Shown: positions 1-8,319 of the stretch, piece by piece | Layout of the letters: every line of letters begins with the position of its first letter | How positions within the stretch are numbered: the first letter of the stretch is position 1 | DNA from: Bog-756 sp035949055 | GTDB taxonomy: Bacteria; Actinomycetota; Acidimicrobiia; Acidimicrobiales; RAAP-2 | Direction of reading: 5' to 3' | Assembly (NCBI GenBank): GCA_035949055.1 | Contig: DASZIO010000057.1 | Span: 105,500 to 169,499 of the forward strand | DNA length: 64,000 nucleotides | Notes under the pieces: model-generated | The model's input: the letters and a program-made list of their open reading frames with translations, nothing else | Database searches by the model: none | What the model was told of the DNA's origin: nothing | Program-made: the position numbers and the translations under genes

Positions 1-1
1 C

Positions 2-901
2 GCCCGGGTCGAGGCCGACCCGGAGAAGCGCTCACCGCTGGACTTCGCCTTGTGGAAATCGGCCAAAGATGGCGAGCCCACCTGGGACTCGCCCTGGGGC
101 CCGGGCCGTCCTGGCTGGCACACCGAGTGTGTGGTCATGTCGCTCGATCTGCTGGGCGAGGATTTCGACCTGCACGGAGGGGCGATCGACCTCATCTTCC
201 CGCACCACGAGAACGAGCGGGCCCAGGCCGTCGTCCTCGGACGCCGGTTTGCCCGGCACTGGGTGCACAACGGCTGGGTCACCGTCCAGGGCGAGAAGAT
301 GTCCAAGTCGCTGGGCAACTTCACCTCGCTCGAGGACCTGCTCTCGCGCAGCGATCCCCGCTCGTACCGCCTGCTGGTGCTGCGCTCGCACTACCGGTCG
401 CCCATCGAGGTCACCCCGGACATCGTGCGGGACGCCGAGTCCGGCCTGGCCCGGCTGGACGAGTTGGCCCGGCGGTTCGGGCTGTCGGACCCGCTGGCGA
501 ACGGACCGGTGATCGCGCCGCCAGAGGGCGAAGGTGACGCCGACTTGGAGGCGATGGCCCAGTTCCGGCGCCACATGGATGACGACCTTGACACCCCCGG
601 GGCGTTGGCTGTCGTGTTCGATCTCGTCCGCCAGGCCAACAGCGCGGCCGACGCCGGCAATGCGCCGGCGGCGGCGCGCTCGGCGCACACGGCCGCGACG
701 CTGTGTGGTGTGCTCGGCCTGTCGCTCCGTTCCGGGCCGCCCGTCCCGGTTGATGGCGCGACCGCCGAGCTGATTCAGCGACGGGACGCGGCGCGGGCAC
801 AGCGTGACTGGTCGACTGCCGATGCACTGCGCGATGAGCTGGTGGCCGCCGGCTGGCTGGTCGAGGACGGCCCCGACGGGACCCGGGTTCGGCCGCGATG
901 A
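2..901 (+). CDS. cysS: Cysteine--tRNA ligase, 3' part (5' end outside window)
   Basis: Charges tRNA-Cys with cysteine in the cytoplasm. The reading frame is open from the left edge, so the N-terminal part with the HIGH motif is missing. Visible are the class I core segment SPLDFALWK, the zinc-site stretch ending in HTECVVMS, the LIFPHHENERAQ segment, and the KMSKS loop as GEKMSKSLGN. The C-terminal helical domain is present and ends in the typical RDWSTADALRDEL segment; this domain is absent or different in the related mycothiol ligase MshC, so CysS is preferred. The next gene is 208 bases downstream with its own promoter, so this looks like the last gene of its unit. Confidence 0.95.
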   Translation, partial: ARVEADPEKRSPLDFALWKSAKDGEPTWDSPWGPGRPGWHTECVVMSLDLLGEDFDLHGGAIDLIFPHHENERAQAVVLGRRFARHWVHNGWVTVQGEKMSKSLGNFTSLEDLLSRSDPRSYRLLVLRSHYRSPIEVTPDIVRDAESGLARLDELARRFGLSDPLANGPVIAPPEGEGDADLEAMAQFRRHMDDDLDTPGALAVVFDLVRQANSAADAGNAPAAARSAHTAATLCGVLGLSLRSGPPVPVDGATAELIQRRDAARAQRDWSTADALRDELVAAGWLVEDGPDGTRVRPR

Positions 902-958
902 CCACCGCATGGCAGATGGACGCAGGGTTACAAACGGATCGACGGTCACGGAGAAAAG

Positions 959-986
959 TTGACTCTTCGGAGCAGGCTGCTAGCGT
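959..986 (+). promoter_or_regulatory. Promoter of the cold-shock gene
   Basis: A TTGACT hexamer at 959-964 and a TAGCGT hexamer at 981-986 are separated by 16 bases, close to the actinobacterial housekeeping consensus. Transcription would start near 993 and leave a leader of about 115 bases before the cold-shock start codon at 1110. Long leaders that fold at low temperature are known for cspA-type genes; the role here is inferred. Confidence 0.55.
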
Positions 987-1109
987 TTCGCGGACAGGCA
1001 ATCCGTCCCGATTCCGTCGTTGGTGCCGTCCGTCTTGGGGCGGTGCGGACGCGGTCGCCGGAGGCGGAGAGCGTGTGCAGACGTGTGTGAAGGAAAGGGG
1101 AATGCCACC

Positions 1110-1322
1110 GTGGCTTCCGGAACAGTCAAGTGGTTCAACGCCGAAAAGGGCTTCGGTTTCATCTCACAACCGGATGGTGGCGCCGATGTCTTCGTGCACC
1201 ACACGGCCATCCAGATGAACGGCTTCCGCTCCCTCGAGGAGGGACAGGCGGTCGAGTTCGATCTCCAGGAAGGGCCGAAGGGCCTGCAGGCGGTCGACGT
1301 GCGCCTGGCCCAGCCCGCCTAG
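1110..1322 (+). CDS. cspA: Cold-shock domain protein (CspA family)
   Basis: Single-stranded nucleic-acid-binding OB-fold protein that acts as an RNA chaperone. The 70-residue product begins VASGTVKWFNAEKGFGFIS and contains both RNA-binding motifs, RNP1 as KGFGFI and RNP2 as VFVHH. The GTG at 1110 is chosen because it gives the standard family length and follows an AGGAAAGGGG Shine-Dalgarno at 1091-1100 with a 9-base spacer; the frame is open further upstream but that part does not look like protein. It is monocistronic: own promoter at 959-986 and a strong hairpin directly after the stop. Confidence 0.95.
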   Translation: MASGTVKWFNAEKGFGFISQPDGGADVFVHHTAIQMNGFRSLEEGQAVEFDLQEGPKGLQAVDVRLAQPA

Positions 1323-1329
1323 GCTCCGC

Positions 1330-1356
1330 CGCTTGCGGGCGTTCGCCCCGCAGGCG
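1330..1356 (+). terminator. Hairpin terminator after cspA
   Basis: CGCTTGCGGG (1330-1339) pairs with CCCGCAGGCG (1347-1356) over ten base pairs including one G-T pair, closing a 7-base loop. There is no T-run, which is common for actinobacterial terminators. It lies 7 bases after the cold-shock stop codon. Confidence 0.6.
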
Positions 1357-1704
1357 CTGTCCCGGTCTGCCGAACGGTCCGATCCGGCTCGGTCCTCCGC
1401 GCGTCCGCGCCGCCGCTCGCCGATCCGCCGACACGACCACTGCTCCGGCGCTCGGTCGCTCGTCGGCGGGGTCAACACCGGGCTGATGGCCTGGATCCGA
1501 TGCCTGAGGTGATGAAGGCACTGGCCTGGGCATTTCCGACCTTCGCCCTCGGGTTGGGCGGTGGTGGTACGGCGCGCCCGCCGGGATGAGGTTACTATAG
1601 AGTAACTACGAGACGGGCCCGGGCCGTGGGGACCGGGCGAGGTCGGTCGTACCGCCACCGTCCTTGCGTGAGCAGGCCCGGTCCGGGCCGGAACGGAGCA
1701 GAGG
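1357..1704. other. Intergenic region without a gene
   Basis: This 348-base stretch between the cspA hairpin and the acyl-CoA dehydrogenase holds no ORF with convincing similarity or codon pattern on either strand. Its only clear element is the palindrome at 1591-1606. A long mRNA leader for the dehydrogenase (about 100 bases) is implied if transcription starts at that palindrome. Confidence 0.5.
1591..1606. promoter_or_regulatory. Palindromic operator, TetR type
   Basis: GTTACT-ATAG-AGTAAC is an inverted repeat with 6-base arms about 100 bases upstream of the acyl-CoA dehydrogenase start. Arms of this kind are typical of TetR-family regulators of fatty-acid catabolism. The TACTAT and TAGAGT hexamers inside it resemble -10 elements, so binding would block RNA polymerase. 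Which regulator binds is unknown; the TetR gene at 6400-7104 is a candidate. Confidence 0.5.
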
Positions 1705-2919
1705 ATGTCCGACTTCTCCCTCGACCTCAACGAAGACCAACTGCAGCTCCAGAAGTGGGTGCACGACTTCGCCGAGAAGGTGATCCGGCCGGCCGGACAC
1801 GAATGGGACGAACGCGAAGAGACGCCCTGGCCCATCATCGAAGAGGCCGCCCGGGTGGGCATCTACTCCTTCGACTTCATCTCCCAGGCGTTCTTCGACG
1901 AGAGCGGTCTGCTCATGCCCATCGCCAGCGAGGAGATGGCCTGGGGCGACGCCGGCATCGCCCTGGCCATCTTCGGCAGCACCCTGGGACTCGCCGGGAT
2001 CGCCAGCAACGGCACACAGGAGCAGCTCATCGAATGGGGGCCGCAGTGCTTCGGGACGCCCGACCATATCCAGATGGCCGCCTTCGCCGTATCCGAGGCG
2101 GATGCCGGCTCGGACGTCTCCTCACTCCGCACGCGTGCCGTCTACGACGAGGCCAAGGACGAGTGGGTGCTCAACGGGACGAAGACATGGATCACCAACG
2201 GCGGCATCGCTGACATTCACGTGGTGGTGGCCTCGGTCGATCCCGAGCTCGGCTCGCGGGGCCAGGCCAGCTTCATCGTCCCCCCGAAGACCCCCGGGCT
2301 GTCCCAGGGGCAGAAGTTCAAGAAGATGGGGATCCGGGCCTCGCATACCGCTGAAGTAGTCCTCGACGACGTACGGGTTCCGGGCCACCTCCTGCTCGGG
2401 GGCAAGGAGAAACTCGACGAGCGTCTGGCCCGGGCACGCGAAGGCAAGCGCTCGACCAGCCAGGCGGCGATGAAGACCTTCGAGGCCTCCCGGCCCGCGG
2501 TCGGTGCCCAGGCGCTCGGCATCGCCCGGGCCGCCTACGAATACTCCCTCGACTACGCCAAGGAGCGACGTGCCTTCGGCCGGGCCATCATCGAGAACCA
2601 GGCCATCGCGTTCAAGCTCGCCGACATGAAGACCCGCATCGATGCCTCCCGCCTGCTCATCTGGCGGGCGTCGTGGATGGGGCGCACCGGTAAGGAGTTC
2701 ACCTCCGGCGAGGGGTCGATGTCGAAGCTGTATGCCGGCGAGACGGCGGTGCACGTAACCGAGGAGGCGATCCAGATCATGGGTGGTTATGGCTACATCC
2801 GCGAGCATCCGGTCGAGCGGTGGCACCGCGACTCGAAGATATACACCATCTTCGAGGGCACCTCCGAGATCCAACGGCTGATCATCAGCCGGGCCATCTC
2901 CGGTATCCACATCAACTGA
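1705..2919 (+). CDS. Acyl-CoA dehydrogenase
   Basis: FAD enzyme that makes the alpha,beta double bond in acyl-CoA and passes electrons to electron-transfer flavoprotein (an etfBA pair lies at 32.9-34.6 kb). At 404 residues it has full family length. Visible are the FAD/substrate segment AFAVSEADAGSDVSSL, the WITNGG motif, the C-terminal QIMGGYGYIREHPVER signature and IFEGTSEIQ with the likely catalytic Glu384. The start ATG has weak AGCAGAGG spacing upstream. The chain-length preference cannot be read from the sequence. It appears monocistronic behind the palindrome at 1591; the downstream phosphatase starts 16 bases after its stop and may be cotranscribed. Confidence 0.93.
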   Translation: MSDFSLDLNEDQLQLQKWVHDFAEKVIRPAGHEWDEREETPWPIIEEAARVGIYSFDFISQAFFDESGLLMPIASEEMAWGDAGIALAIFGSTLGLAGIASNGTQEQLIEWGPQCFGTPDHIQMAAFAVSEADAGSDVSSLRTRAVYDEAKDEWVLNGTKTWITNGGIADIHVVVASVDPELGSRGQASFIVPPKTPGLSQGQKFKKMGIRASHTAEVVLDDVRVPGHLLLGGKEKLDERLARAREGKRSTSQAAMKTFEASRPAVGAQALGIARAAYEYSLDYAKERRAFGRAIIENQAIAFKLADMKTRIDASRLLIWRASWMGRTGKEFTSGEGSMSKLYAGETAVHVTEEAIQIMGGYGYIREHPVERWHRDSKIYTIFEGTSEIQRLIISRAISGIHIN

Positions 2920-2935
2920 CGCGAGCGCTCCTCAC

Positions 2936-3430
2936 GTGTTGGTGCTCACCCTGTGCACCGGCAACGCGGCGCGGTCGGTGATGGCCGGGGCGATGCTCCG
3001 ATCCGCCGGCATCGATGTCGTGACCGCCGGCACCCACGTGGTCGACGGCCAGCCCATGAGCCGGCGCACCCGCGACGCGCTGACCGCGTTGGGGTTCGGC
3101 GTCGATCATCACCGGAGCCGCCAGGTGACCGAGGAGGCGGTCCGCTCGGCCGGCTTGGTCCTGGCCATGGCCGGGGAGCACGTCGCCTACGTGCGGCGCG
3201 AGTTCCCCGAGGCGGCCCCGAGGACCGCCTCGATCAAGCGCCTGTGCCGCGACCTACCCGCCGGCCCCGAGCCGTTGGCCGAACGGATCAGCGCACTCGG
3301 GCTGGCTCGCCTGACCCTCGAGCCGTGGGAGGACGTGGAGGACCCGGCCGGTGGTGAGGACGACGTCTATCTGGCCTGCGCCAAGGAGCTGGCCGAGCTC
3401 TGCGCCGATCTGGTGGTCCGGCTCCGCTGA
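2936..3430 (+). CDS. Low-molecular-weight protein-tyrosine-phosphatase-like protein
   Basis: The N-terminus LTLCTGNAARS carries the CX5R(S/T) phosphatase loop (Cys7 to Arg13) that forms the phosphocysteine intermediate in this family, and a late DPAGG segment supplies the Asp-Pro expected for the general acid. The 164-residue length fits. Relatives include both protein phosphatases and arsenate reductases; the absence of an arsenic-resistance context favours a phosphatase. GTG start with no strong Shine-Dalgarno, 16 bases after the dehydrogenase. Confidence 0.8.
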   Translation: MLVLTLCTGNAARSVMAGAMLRSAGIDVVTAGTHVVDGQPMSRRTRDALTALGFGVDHHRSRQVTEEAVRSAGLVLAMAGEHVAYVRREFPEAAPRTASIKRLCRDLPAGPEPLAERISALGLARLTLEPWEDVEDPAGGEDDVYLACAKELAELCADLVVRLR

Positions 3431-3449
3431 GACCGGCTCGTCCCGGGCG

Positions 3450-3947
3450 TCAGGCCGTCTGGCGCCGGGCCAGCTGGGGGTAGCGCATCGAGATGTCGGC
3501 GCACGCCGCGCAGACCTCTTCGGGGACCACCCCGGCCCGCATGAGGAAGCCGAAGACGGTGCACCCGAGGCATATGGCGAACACCGACTCGAGGAAGGCG
3601 GCCACGGCCACGGTCGCCACCACCGCCCAGGTGGCCGTGGACAGTCCGAACCCGTACCACAGCACGAGAGCGGTGGAGGACAAGGTGGCCCCCATGGCCT
3701 GGGCGAAGCGCTTGGGCGGCCCGGCGACCGGCTTCGGCCGGCGCAGGCGCGGGGCCACCAACCGGGTGGCGATCAGACCGAGCGGGCTCAGCCTCGGCCC
3801 GGTGAGTACCCGGGCCCAGAACCCGTAGGCCAGCGGGATGAGGATGAGGGGCTGGCGGAACGCCAGGGCCATCACCGACAGGAGCAGGACACCGGCGGCC
3901 ACCGTGCGGGCGGCATGCTCGTCGACCGGATTGGGGAAGCTGAACAC
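3450..3947 (-). CDS. DUF4395 family membrane protein
   Basis: 165-residue protein opening with FPNPVDEHAARTVAAGV, the signature of DUF4395, followed by about four hydrophobic segments (roughly 17-35, 35-50, 85-105, 105-130). It has a CLGC pair at the end of the last membrane segment and a second CAAC pair near the C-terminus, consistent with the redox or metal role often suspected for this family, but no function is established. GTG start at 3947; a TAAACT hexamer (3959-3954, minus strand) lies 6 bases upstream, which suggests a leaderless transcript. Confidence 0.85.
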   Translation of the reverse strand: MFSFPNPVDEHAARTVAAGVLLLSVMALAFRQPLILIPLAYGFWARVLTGPRLSPLGLIATRLVAPRLRRPKPVAGPPKRFAQAMGATLSSTALVLWYGFGLSTATWAVVATVAVAAFLESVFAICLGCTVFGFLMRAGVVPEEVCAACADISMRYPQLARRQTA

Positions 3948-4010
3948 CCATATAGTTTACCGGGTCGATCGGGTTTTCGGCCCCGGTCCGAGGTGGGGGA
4001 CCACTAGTGG

Positions 4011-4790
4011 TCAGGCCGCCGTGACTGCACCCTGTACCAGGTCGAGCCCGGCCAGACCGGGGAGCCGGTCGATCCGGCGGTCGATACGTTCGGCCATGGC
4101 TCGGCCGTCGTCGTCCCCGAAGAGGTAGTGGCGGAGGAAGGCGACTTCGCCGTCGGGGACGACGCCGCTCCCGACCGGTGCCCAGAACCGGCCCAGTGCC
4201 CACCGGGTGAGTCGTTGCGCCGCCCGGCTGTCGGCCAGGCGCCTCTTGGCTTGGGCCGCATAGAAGTCGATGTGACGGCCCTCCTGCTTCATGATGCGCC
4301 GGAGCAGTTCGGAGAGGGTGGGGTGACCGGCCAGCTTCGCCAGCCGCGAATACCCCGCCTGAGTGGTCCATTCGTTGATCGCGCCCCACGTCATGTGCAC
4401 CGCGGTGAGGTGGGGCGTGAGTGCCGACCCGATCTGAAACGTGAGCGGCCGCCAGGCGTCCCGCTTGGGCAAGCGCTGTCGCAGCGCGGCGATCCTCCCG
4501 GTGCCCGCCGACTCGTCATGCGCCTGCAGGATCTCGGCGATGGCCTCCCCGTGCCAGAACTCCTCGTAGTTCCAGAGGGTGAGGAACGACGTCACCTCCG
4601 GGTCACGATGGGCCCGGGTCACCAGCACGTCGCGGAGGTAGCAGACCGTGTGGTTCTCGACGTCGTGCATGTAGCGGAGGCAGCGCAATGCGTCCGGTGA
4701 CAGGGGTCGGTCCCGGAAGGCGTCGAAGTCGACGTCGGCGATGTCCAGCTTGGCCGAGAGCTTCCGGTAGGTGCCGGCGTCGAGGCTCAT
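4011..4790 (-). CDS. Ferritin-like diiron protein, unknown function
   Basis: Mostly helical protein with two ExxH motifs, EEFWH near residue 83 and EGRH near residue 182, plus an earlier HDVENH segment; this is the ligand pattern of diiron carboxylate proteins related to acyl-ACP desaturases and ferritins. No substrate can be assigned. The ATG at 4790 (MSLDAG) is taken as start because the preceding nine codons are Arg-rich and unlike the family, but an ATG at 4817 in the same frame cannot be excluded. Monocistronic and divergent from the sigma factor gene. Confidence 0.65.
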   Translation of the reverse strand: MSLDAGTYRKLSAKLDIADVDFDAFRDRPLSPDALRCLRYMHDVENHTVCYLRDVLVTRAHRDPEVTSFLTLWNYEEFWHGEAIAEILQAHDESAGTGRIAALRQRLPKRDAWRPLTFQIGSALTPHLTAVHMTWGAINEWTTQAGYSRLAKLAGHPTLSELLRRIMKQEGRHIDFYAAQAKRRLADSRAAQRLTRWALGRFWAPVGSGVVPDGEVAFLRHYLFGDDDGRAMAERIDRRIDRLPGLAGLDLVQGAVTAA

Positions 4791-4898
4791 GTCATCTGTT
4801 CGTCGCCGGCCGGGCATCGGGATGACGCCACGCTCCTGAGCTGGGGGGCACCCCGGCCGTCATCCGGCCGGCACGTCGGCTACGGATACTCTTCCGTG

Positions 4899-5480
4899 AT
4901 GGCTGACGCGCGCCAGGCGAGCGATGCCAACCTGGTCGTGGCGGTCGGGCGTTGGCGCCAGCAGGCCCTGGCCGAGATCTACCGGCGGCACGGTGGCGCG
5001 GTCTACGGGCTGGCCCGCAGAATCCTGCGCAGCGATCCTCCGGCCGAGGAGATCACCCAGGAGGTGTTCCTCGACTTGTGGAACCGACCCGAGAAATTCG
5101 ATGCCCAACGCGGGACGCTCCGGTCCTACCTGCTGGCGCGCACCCACGGCAAGTCGGTCGATTTCGTTCGCTCGGAAGTAGCGCGTCGCCAGCGCGAGGA
5201 GCGGACGTCGCGCCAGACGGCCACCGCCGGGTATGACATCGACCACGAGGTGTGGGACATAGCCGTCGCCGATCAGGTGCAGGAGGCCCTCGGCGCCCTG
5301 CCCGACGAGCTCCGGCACCCCATCCAGCTCGCCTACTTCGGCGGTCACACCTATCAGGAGGTGGCCAGGATCCTGAACGAGCCCGAAGGCACCGTGAAGA
5401 GCCGGATCAGGTCGGGGCTCCGTCGCCTGCGCACCAACTTGGCCGATCGGGGCATCGAGCCGGCGGGAGCGGAGCAGTGA
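4899..5480 (+). CDS. ECF RNA polymerase sigma factor (SigK-like)
   Basis: Extracytoplasmic-function sigma factor of about 193 residues. Region 2 spans roughly residues 30-95 (EEITQEVFLDLWNRPEKFD) and region 4 roughly 130-178 (HTYQEVARILNEPEGTVKSR, the helix-turn-helix). The ATG at 4899 is preceded by TACTCT (4887-4892) with a 6-base gap and no Shine-Dalgarno, so a leaderless start is likely; a GTG at 4896 directly precedes it. The last codons overlap the anti-sigma gene by four bases, the usual coupling of such pairs. Confidence 0.93.
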   Translation: MADARQASDANLVVAVGRWRQQALAEIYRRHGGAVYGLARRILRSDPPAEEITQEVFLDLWNRPEKFDAQRGTLRSYLLARTHGKSVDFVRSEVARRQREERTSRQTATAGYDIDHEVWDIAVADQVQEALGALPDELRHPIQLAYFGGHTYQEVARILNEPEGTVKSRIRSGLRRLRTNLADRGIEPAGAEQ

Positions 5481-6346
5481 GCGAGGACATGCCCGGCCCT
5501 GACCATCGGGAGATCGAGGAGCTGCTCGGCGCGTACGCCCTGGACGCGGTCGATCCCGACACCGCGGCCCAGATCGAGCTCCACCTCGAGACGTGTGTAC
5601 GTTGTTCGACCGAGGTGGCCCATCACCACGAGGTCGCCGGGTTGCTGGCCAACTCCGGTGGGGAGTCCCCGCCCGAGGTGTGGGACGGCATCGCCGCCCG
5701 GCTCGAGGGGTCGGTCCCGCCGTCGTGGGAGCGGCTGGCCGCCCGCCTCGAGACAGGAGGCGACCGTTCCGTCGAGGAGGTCTATCCCGACGTACCCGCC
5801 AGCCCGGGCGGGGGCCCGGACGGACCGGGTGCCGGGGTCGAAGGAGGAGCCGGCAGTGGCCGCCGGCGCCCCTGGGTGACGGCCGGCGCCGTCACACTGG
5901 CGGTGGCCGCTGCGGTGGTGGCCGTCGTGTTCGGTGTGCGGGTCAACCACCTCGACCACCAGGTGAACGCGCTCACGTCGCCCGCCGGGCTCAAAGCGGC
6001 GGAACAGGCCGCCATCGAGGCGCCCTCCAGCCGGGAGGTCGAGCTCACCGCGCCGCCGGGCACCGGCCCCCCGGCCAGCGTGATGATCGTGCTCACCGCT
6101 TCGGGCACCGGGTTCGTTCAGGCGAACCGGCTGCCAGCCCTCCCGGCCGACCGGACCTATCAACTCTGGGGTGTGGTTGGCGGGAGGACCATCTCCCTCG
6201 GTCTGCTCGGATCAGACCCCAGCGTCGTACCGTTCAGCGTGGCCGGCGACCAGCCGATCCACGCCTTTGCCATCACCGACGAGCAGGGCGGTGGCGTGGT
6301 GCAGAGCTCGCAGCCGGCGGTGGTGGCGGGACAGGTGCAGGCCTGA
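5477..6346 (+). CDS. RskA-type anti-sigma factor
   Basis: Membrane anti-sigma factor expected to hold the preceding sigma factor inactive. The N-terminal zinc-anti-sigma motif is His36...Cys40-x2-Cys43 (HLETCVRC). A single membrane helix lies about residues 135-157 and is followed by the extracytoplasmic RskA domain (TYQLWGVVGGRTISLG). The GTG start overlaps the sigma stop in a GTGA arrangement, giving 289 residues; the open frame continues upstream inside the sigma gene but is not coding. A Gly/Pro-rich linker (about 105-130) separates sensor-binding and membrane parts. Confidence 0.92.
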   Translation: MSEDMPGPDHREIEELLGAYALDAVDPDTAAQIELHLETCVRCSTEVAHHHEVAGLLANSGGESPPEVWDGIAARLEGSVPPSWERLAARLETGGDRSVEEVYPDVPASPGGGPDGPGAGVEGGAGSGRRRPWVTAGAVTLAVAAAVVAVVFGVRVNHLDHQVNALTSPAGLKAAEQAAIEAPSSREVELTAPPGTGPPASVMIVLTASGTGFVQANRLPALPADRTYQLWGVVGGRTISLGLLGSDPSVVPFSVAGDQPIHAFAITDEQGGGVVQSSQPAVVAGQVQA

Positions 6347-6399
6347 GAGGACCAAAAGCGGAGCCCACGCCGATGGGCCTCGAATGGCACGGACCGGGA

Positions 6400-7104
6400 T
6401 CAGATGGGGTGGACCTGGCGGAGACCGGCCCAGGCGAAGTCGGCCAAGCGGGTGGCCAGCAGACCGGCTTCCTCTTCGAGACTGGGAGCGTCGGCGCCGG
6501 TGTCGGCACCCCGGGCGTCCGCGACGACGGCCCGTTGGCGCCGGGCGTCGAGCCAGTGACGGGTGGCTCCTTCGGCCACACCAACCACGGCGTGGGCCAA
6601 CAACAGCCGGTGCTCGGGGTCGAGCCCGGCGGAGATGAGCGGGTCGATGGCCTCGGCGATGGTCTCCTCGACCCGGCGCAGCGCGGCACCGAATTCGGGG
6701 TCGTCGGGTGCATCCCTCCCGTAAAGCAGTCGGAAGGCGGGTTCGTTGCCCACCATGAGCTCGAAGTAGGCGGCGAACCCGAGCTCGACCTGGCGCCGGG
6801 GGCCCTCGGCGTTGGCGGTGGCCTTCACGATACGCGTGACCAGCTCGCGGGAGAACACGTCCATCAGCTCGAGGTACAGCGCCCGCTTGGACTCGAAATG
6901 TTGGTAGACCAGCGGCTTGGTCACCCCGGCGGCCTCGGCGATGTCGTCCATAGTGGTGGCGGCGTAGCCGTGCTCGGCGAACAGCGACAGCGCCACGTCG
7001 AAGAGCTGGCGGCGGCGGGCGTCCGCGGTGAGCCGCCTCCCGCCTTGGGCCTCGGCCCGCCGGGGCGCCGGGGAGGCACCGCGCTCGGCGGTGACCGGGT
7101 TCAT
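6400..7104 (-). CDS. TetR family transcriptional regulator
   Basis: 234-residue regulator with the N-terminal helix-turn-helix at about residues 40-75 (FAEHGYAATTMDDIAEAAGVTKPLVYQHF) written here only as its start FAEHGYAATTMDDIAEAAG. The ligand domain contains LGFAAYFELMVGNEPAFRLLYG, common in lipid-responsive TetR proteins. The frame stays open upstream, but the ATG at 7104 follows TACCAT (7116-7111) by 6 bases, pointing to a leaderless start. Ligand and target are unknown; the palindrome at 1591 is one candidate target. Convergent with the anti-sigma gene. Confidence 0.88.
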   Translation of the reverse strand: MNPVTAERGASPAPRRAEAQGGRRLTADARRRQLFDVALSLFAEHGYAATTMDDIAEAAGVTKPLVYQHFESKRALYLELMDVFSRELVTRIVKATANAEGPRRQVELGFAAYFELMVGNEPAFRLLYGRDAPDDPEFGAALRRVEETIAEAIDPLISAGLDPEHRLLLAHAVVGVAEGATRHWLDARRQRAVVADARGADTGADAPSLEEEAGLLATRLADFAWAGLRQVHPI

Positions 7105-7193
7105 GCATGCATGGTACCGGCGGCCGGAATGTAGGACCGGCAAGCGGCCGAAGCGGCCGGGTCCCCGGCCCGCCCGTCCAGAGGCGGCGGCAA

Positions 7194-8216
7194 TCACAGC
7201 TCGGGCAGGACCGATGCGATGCGCGCAGGCAAGTCCCGGAGGGAGAACTGGGCTCCGGCCACGTGCAGGTTGTGGTCGAGCAGGGACGGGTCGGGGGCGT
7301 CCAACCACGACCCGAGCCGGGCGGCCTGGCCGAGCGTGAACCATTCGAACCCGAAGGCGGCCAGTTCCCGGCCGACCGGGTAGGGCCCGATGGCCAGGGG
7401 GCGCCGGTACACCGCCGACTCGATGGCCGGGTTGCCGAACCCCTCCCACGTCGAGGGCAGGGTCACCACGTCGCAGGTGCGGTAGGCGTCGCCGACGGTG
7501 AAGGCGGGCTCACCGTCCGGGGGCCCGAGGACGACCGGGCACTCGGCCTGCGTCAGCAGGCCCTCGAGCTCGGGTCCGTAACCGTCCTCAGCGTCGCCGA
7601 GCAGCCAATAGGTCGCACCGAGCTCGGCGGCCAGGCGGAGGCCGCCACCGACGTTCTTGCGGGGCACGGCCCGGGTCGGTTGCAGGACCAACCTGGCGTC
7701 CGGTCCGACGTCGAGTGCCGCCCGGACCCGCGGCGGCTCGATGGTTGCCGGGAGGGTCGCGCCCACGGCGAAGGCGTTGTAGACGGTGGTGGCGGCGATG
7801 CCCCTCGCCGCCAGCTGGCGCCGGCTCAAGTCGTTGATGGTCACCTGGGCCCAGCGGCGGTCGACCGGCGGCGGTCGGTGATGGATGAACCGCGCCCGCT
7901 GCCAGGGGAGGTCGTGGTGGTGGAGGACCGCGGGCCGGCCGGCTAAGACGTCCGCCACCAGCGAGGCGGCGCCCGGGTTGCGCGGCAGCGAGCACAGGTT
8001 CTCGACCACCACCAGGTCGGCATCGTCCAGGGCGGCGACCAGCTCGGCCCGGGTGGGTGCGACGGCCGCGTCCAAGGCGAGCCCGGGCAGCAGCCGGTCG
8101 ACCGGTCCGGCCCCGGCCACCGTGACCGTCGAGAACCCCAGCGAGGCCAGGGCACCCTGCCATTTGGCCGCTTCGATGGCGACCCCGTCGGTGCCGCCGA
8201 GGCGGAACGAGAGCAT
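7194..8216 (-). CDS. Glycosyltransferase, GT4 family
   Basis: GT-B fold glycosyltransferase: the acceptor-side domain opens with SFRLGGTDGVAIEAAKW and the donor-side domain holds the EX7E motif as Glu258...Glu266 in PSTWEGFGNPAIESAV. Donor and acceptor are not predictable; the nearby GDP-mannose dehydratase at 9.2 kb hints at polysaccharide work. With the ATG at 8216 the first beta strand is cut short (only two residues before SFRLGG). An in-frame ATC at 8231 would add IPTAV and sits exactly 6 bases behind a TACGGT hexamer (8243-8238), so the true start may be this rare codon. Confidence 0.85.
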   Translation of the reverse strand: MLSFRLGGTDGVAIEAAKWQGALASLGFSTVTVAGAGPVDRLLPGLALDAAVAPTRAELVAALDDADLVVVENLCSLPRNPGAASLVADVLAGRPAVLHHHDLPWQRARFIHHRPPPVDRRWAQVTINDLSRRQLAARGIAATTVYNAFAVGATLPATIEPPRVRAALDVGPDARLVLQPTRAVPRKNVGGGLRLAAELGATYWLLGDAEDGYGPELEGLLTQAECPVVLGPPDGEPAFTVGDAYRTCDVVTLPSTWEGFGNPAIESAVYRRPLAIGPYPVGRELAAFGFEWFTLGQAARLGSWLDAPDPSLLDHNLHVAGAQFSLRDLPARIASVLPEL

Positions 8217-8319
8217 GACGGCGGTCGGGATGGCGTCACCGTAGCGGCGCGGACCGGGGTGGTGGTGGCCTCAGGTGCCCGAACGGACAGGCCACCGGCC
8301 TGCGGGCTACCGTCGTCCG

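Noticed and set aside
7099..7113. Repeated CATG around the TetR start as an operator
   Set aside because: Three overlapping CATG units are short and self-explained by the start codon and -10 hexamer; no symmetric arms of useful length.
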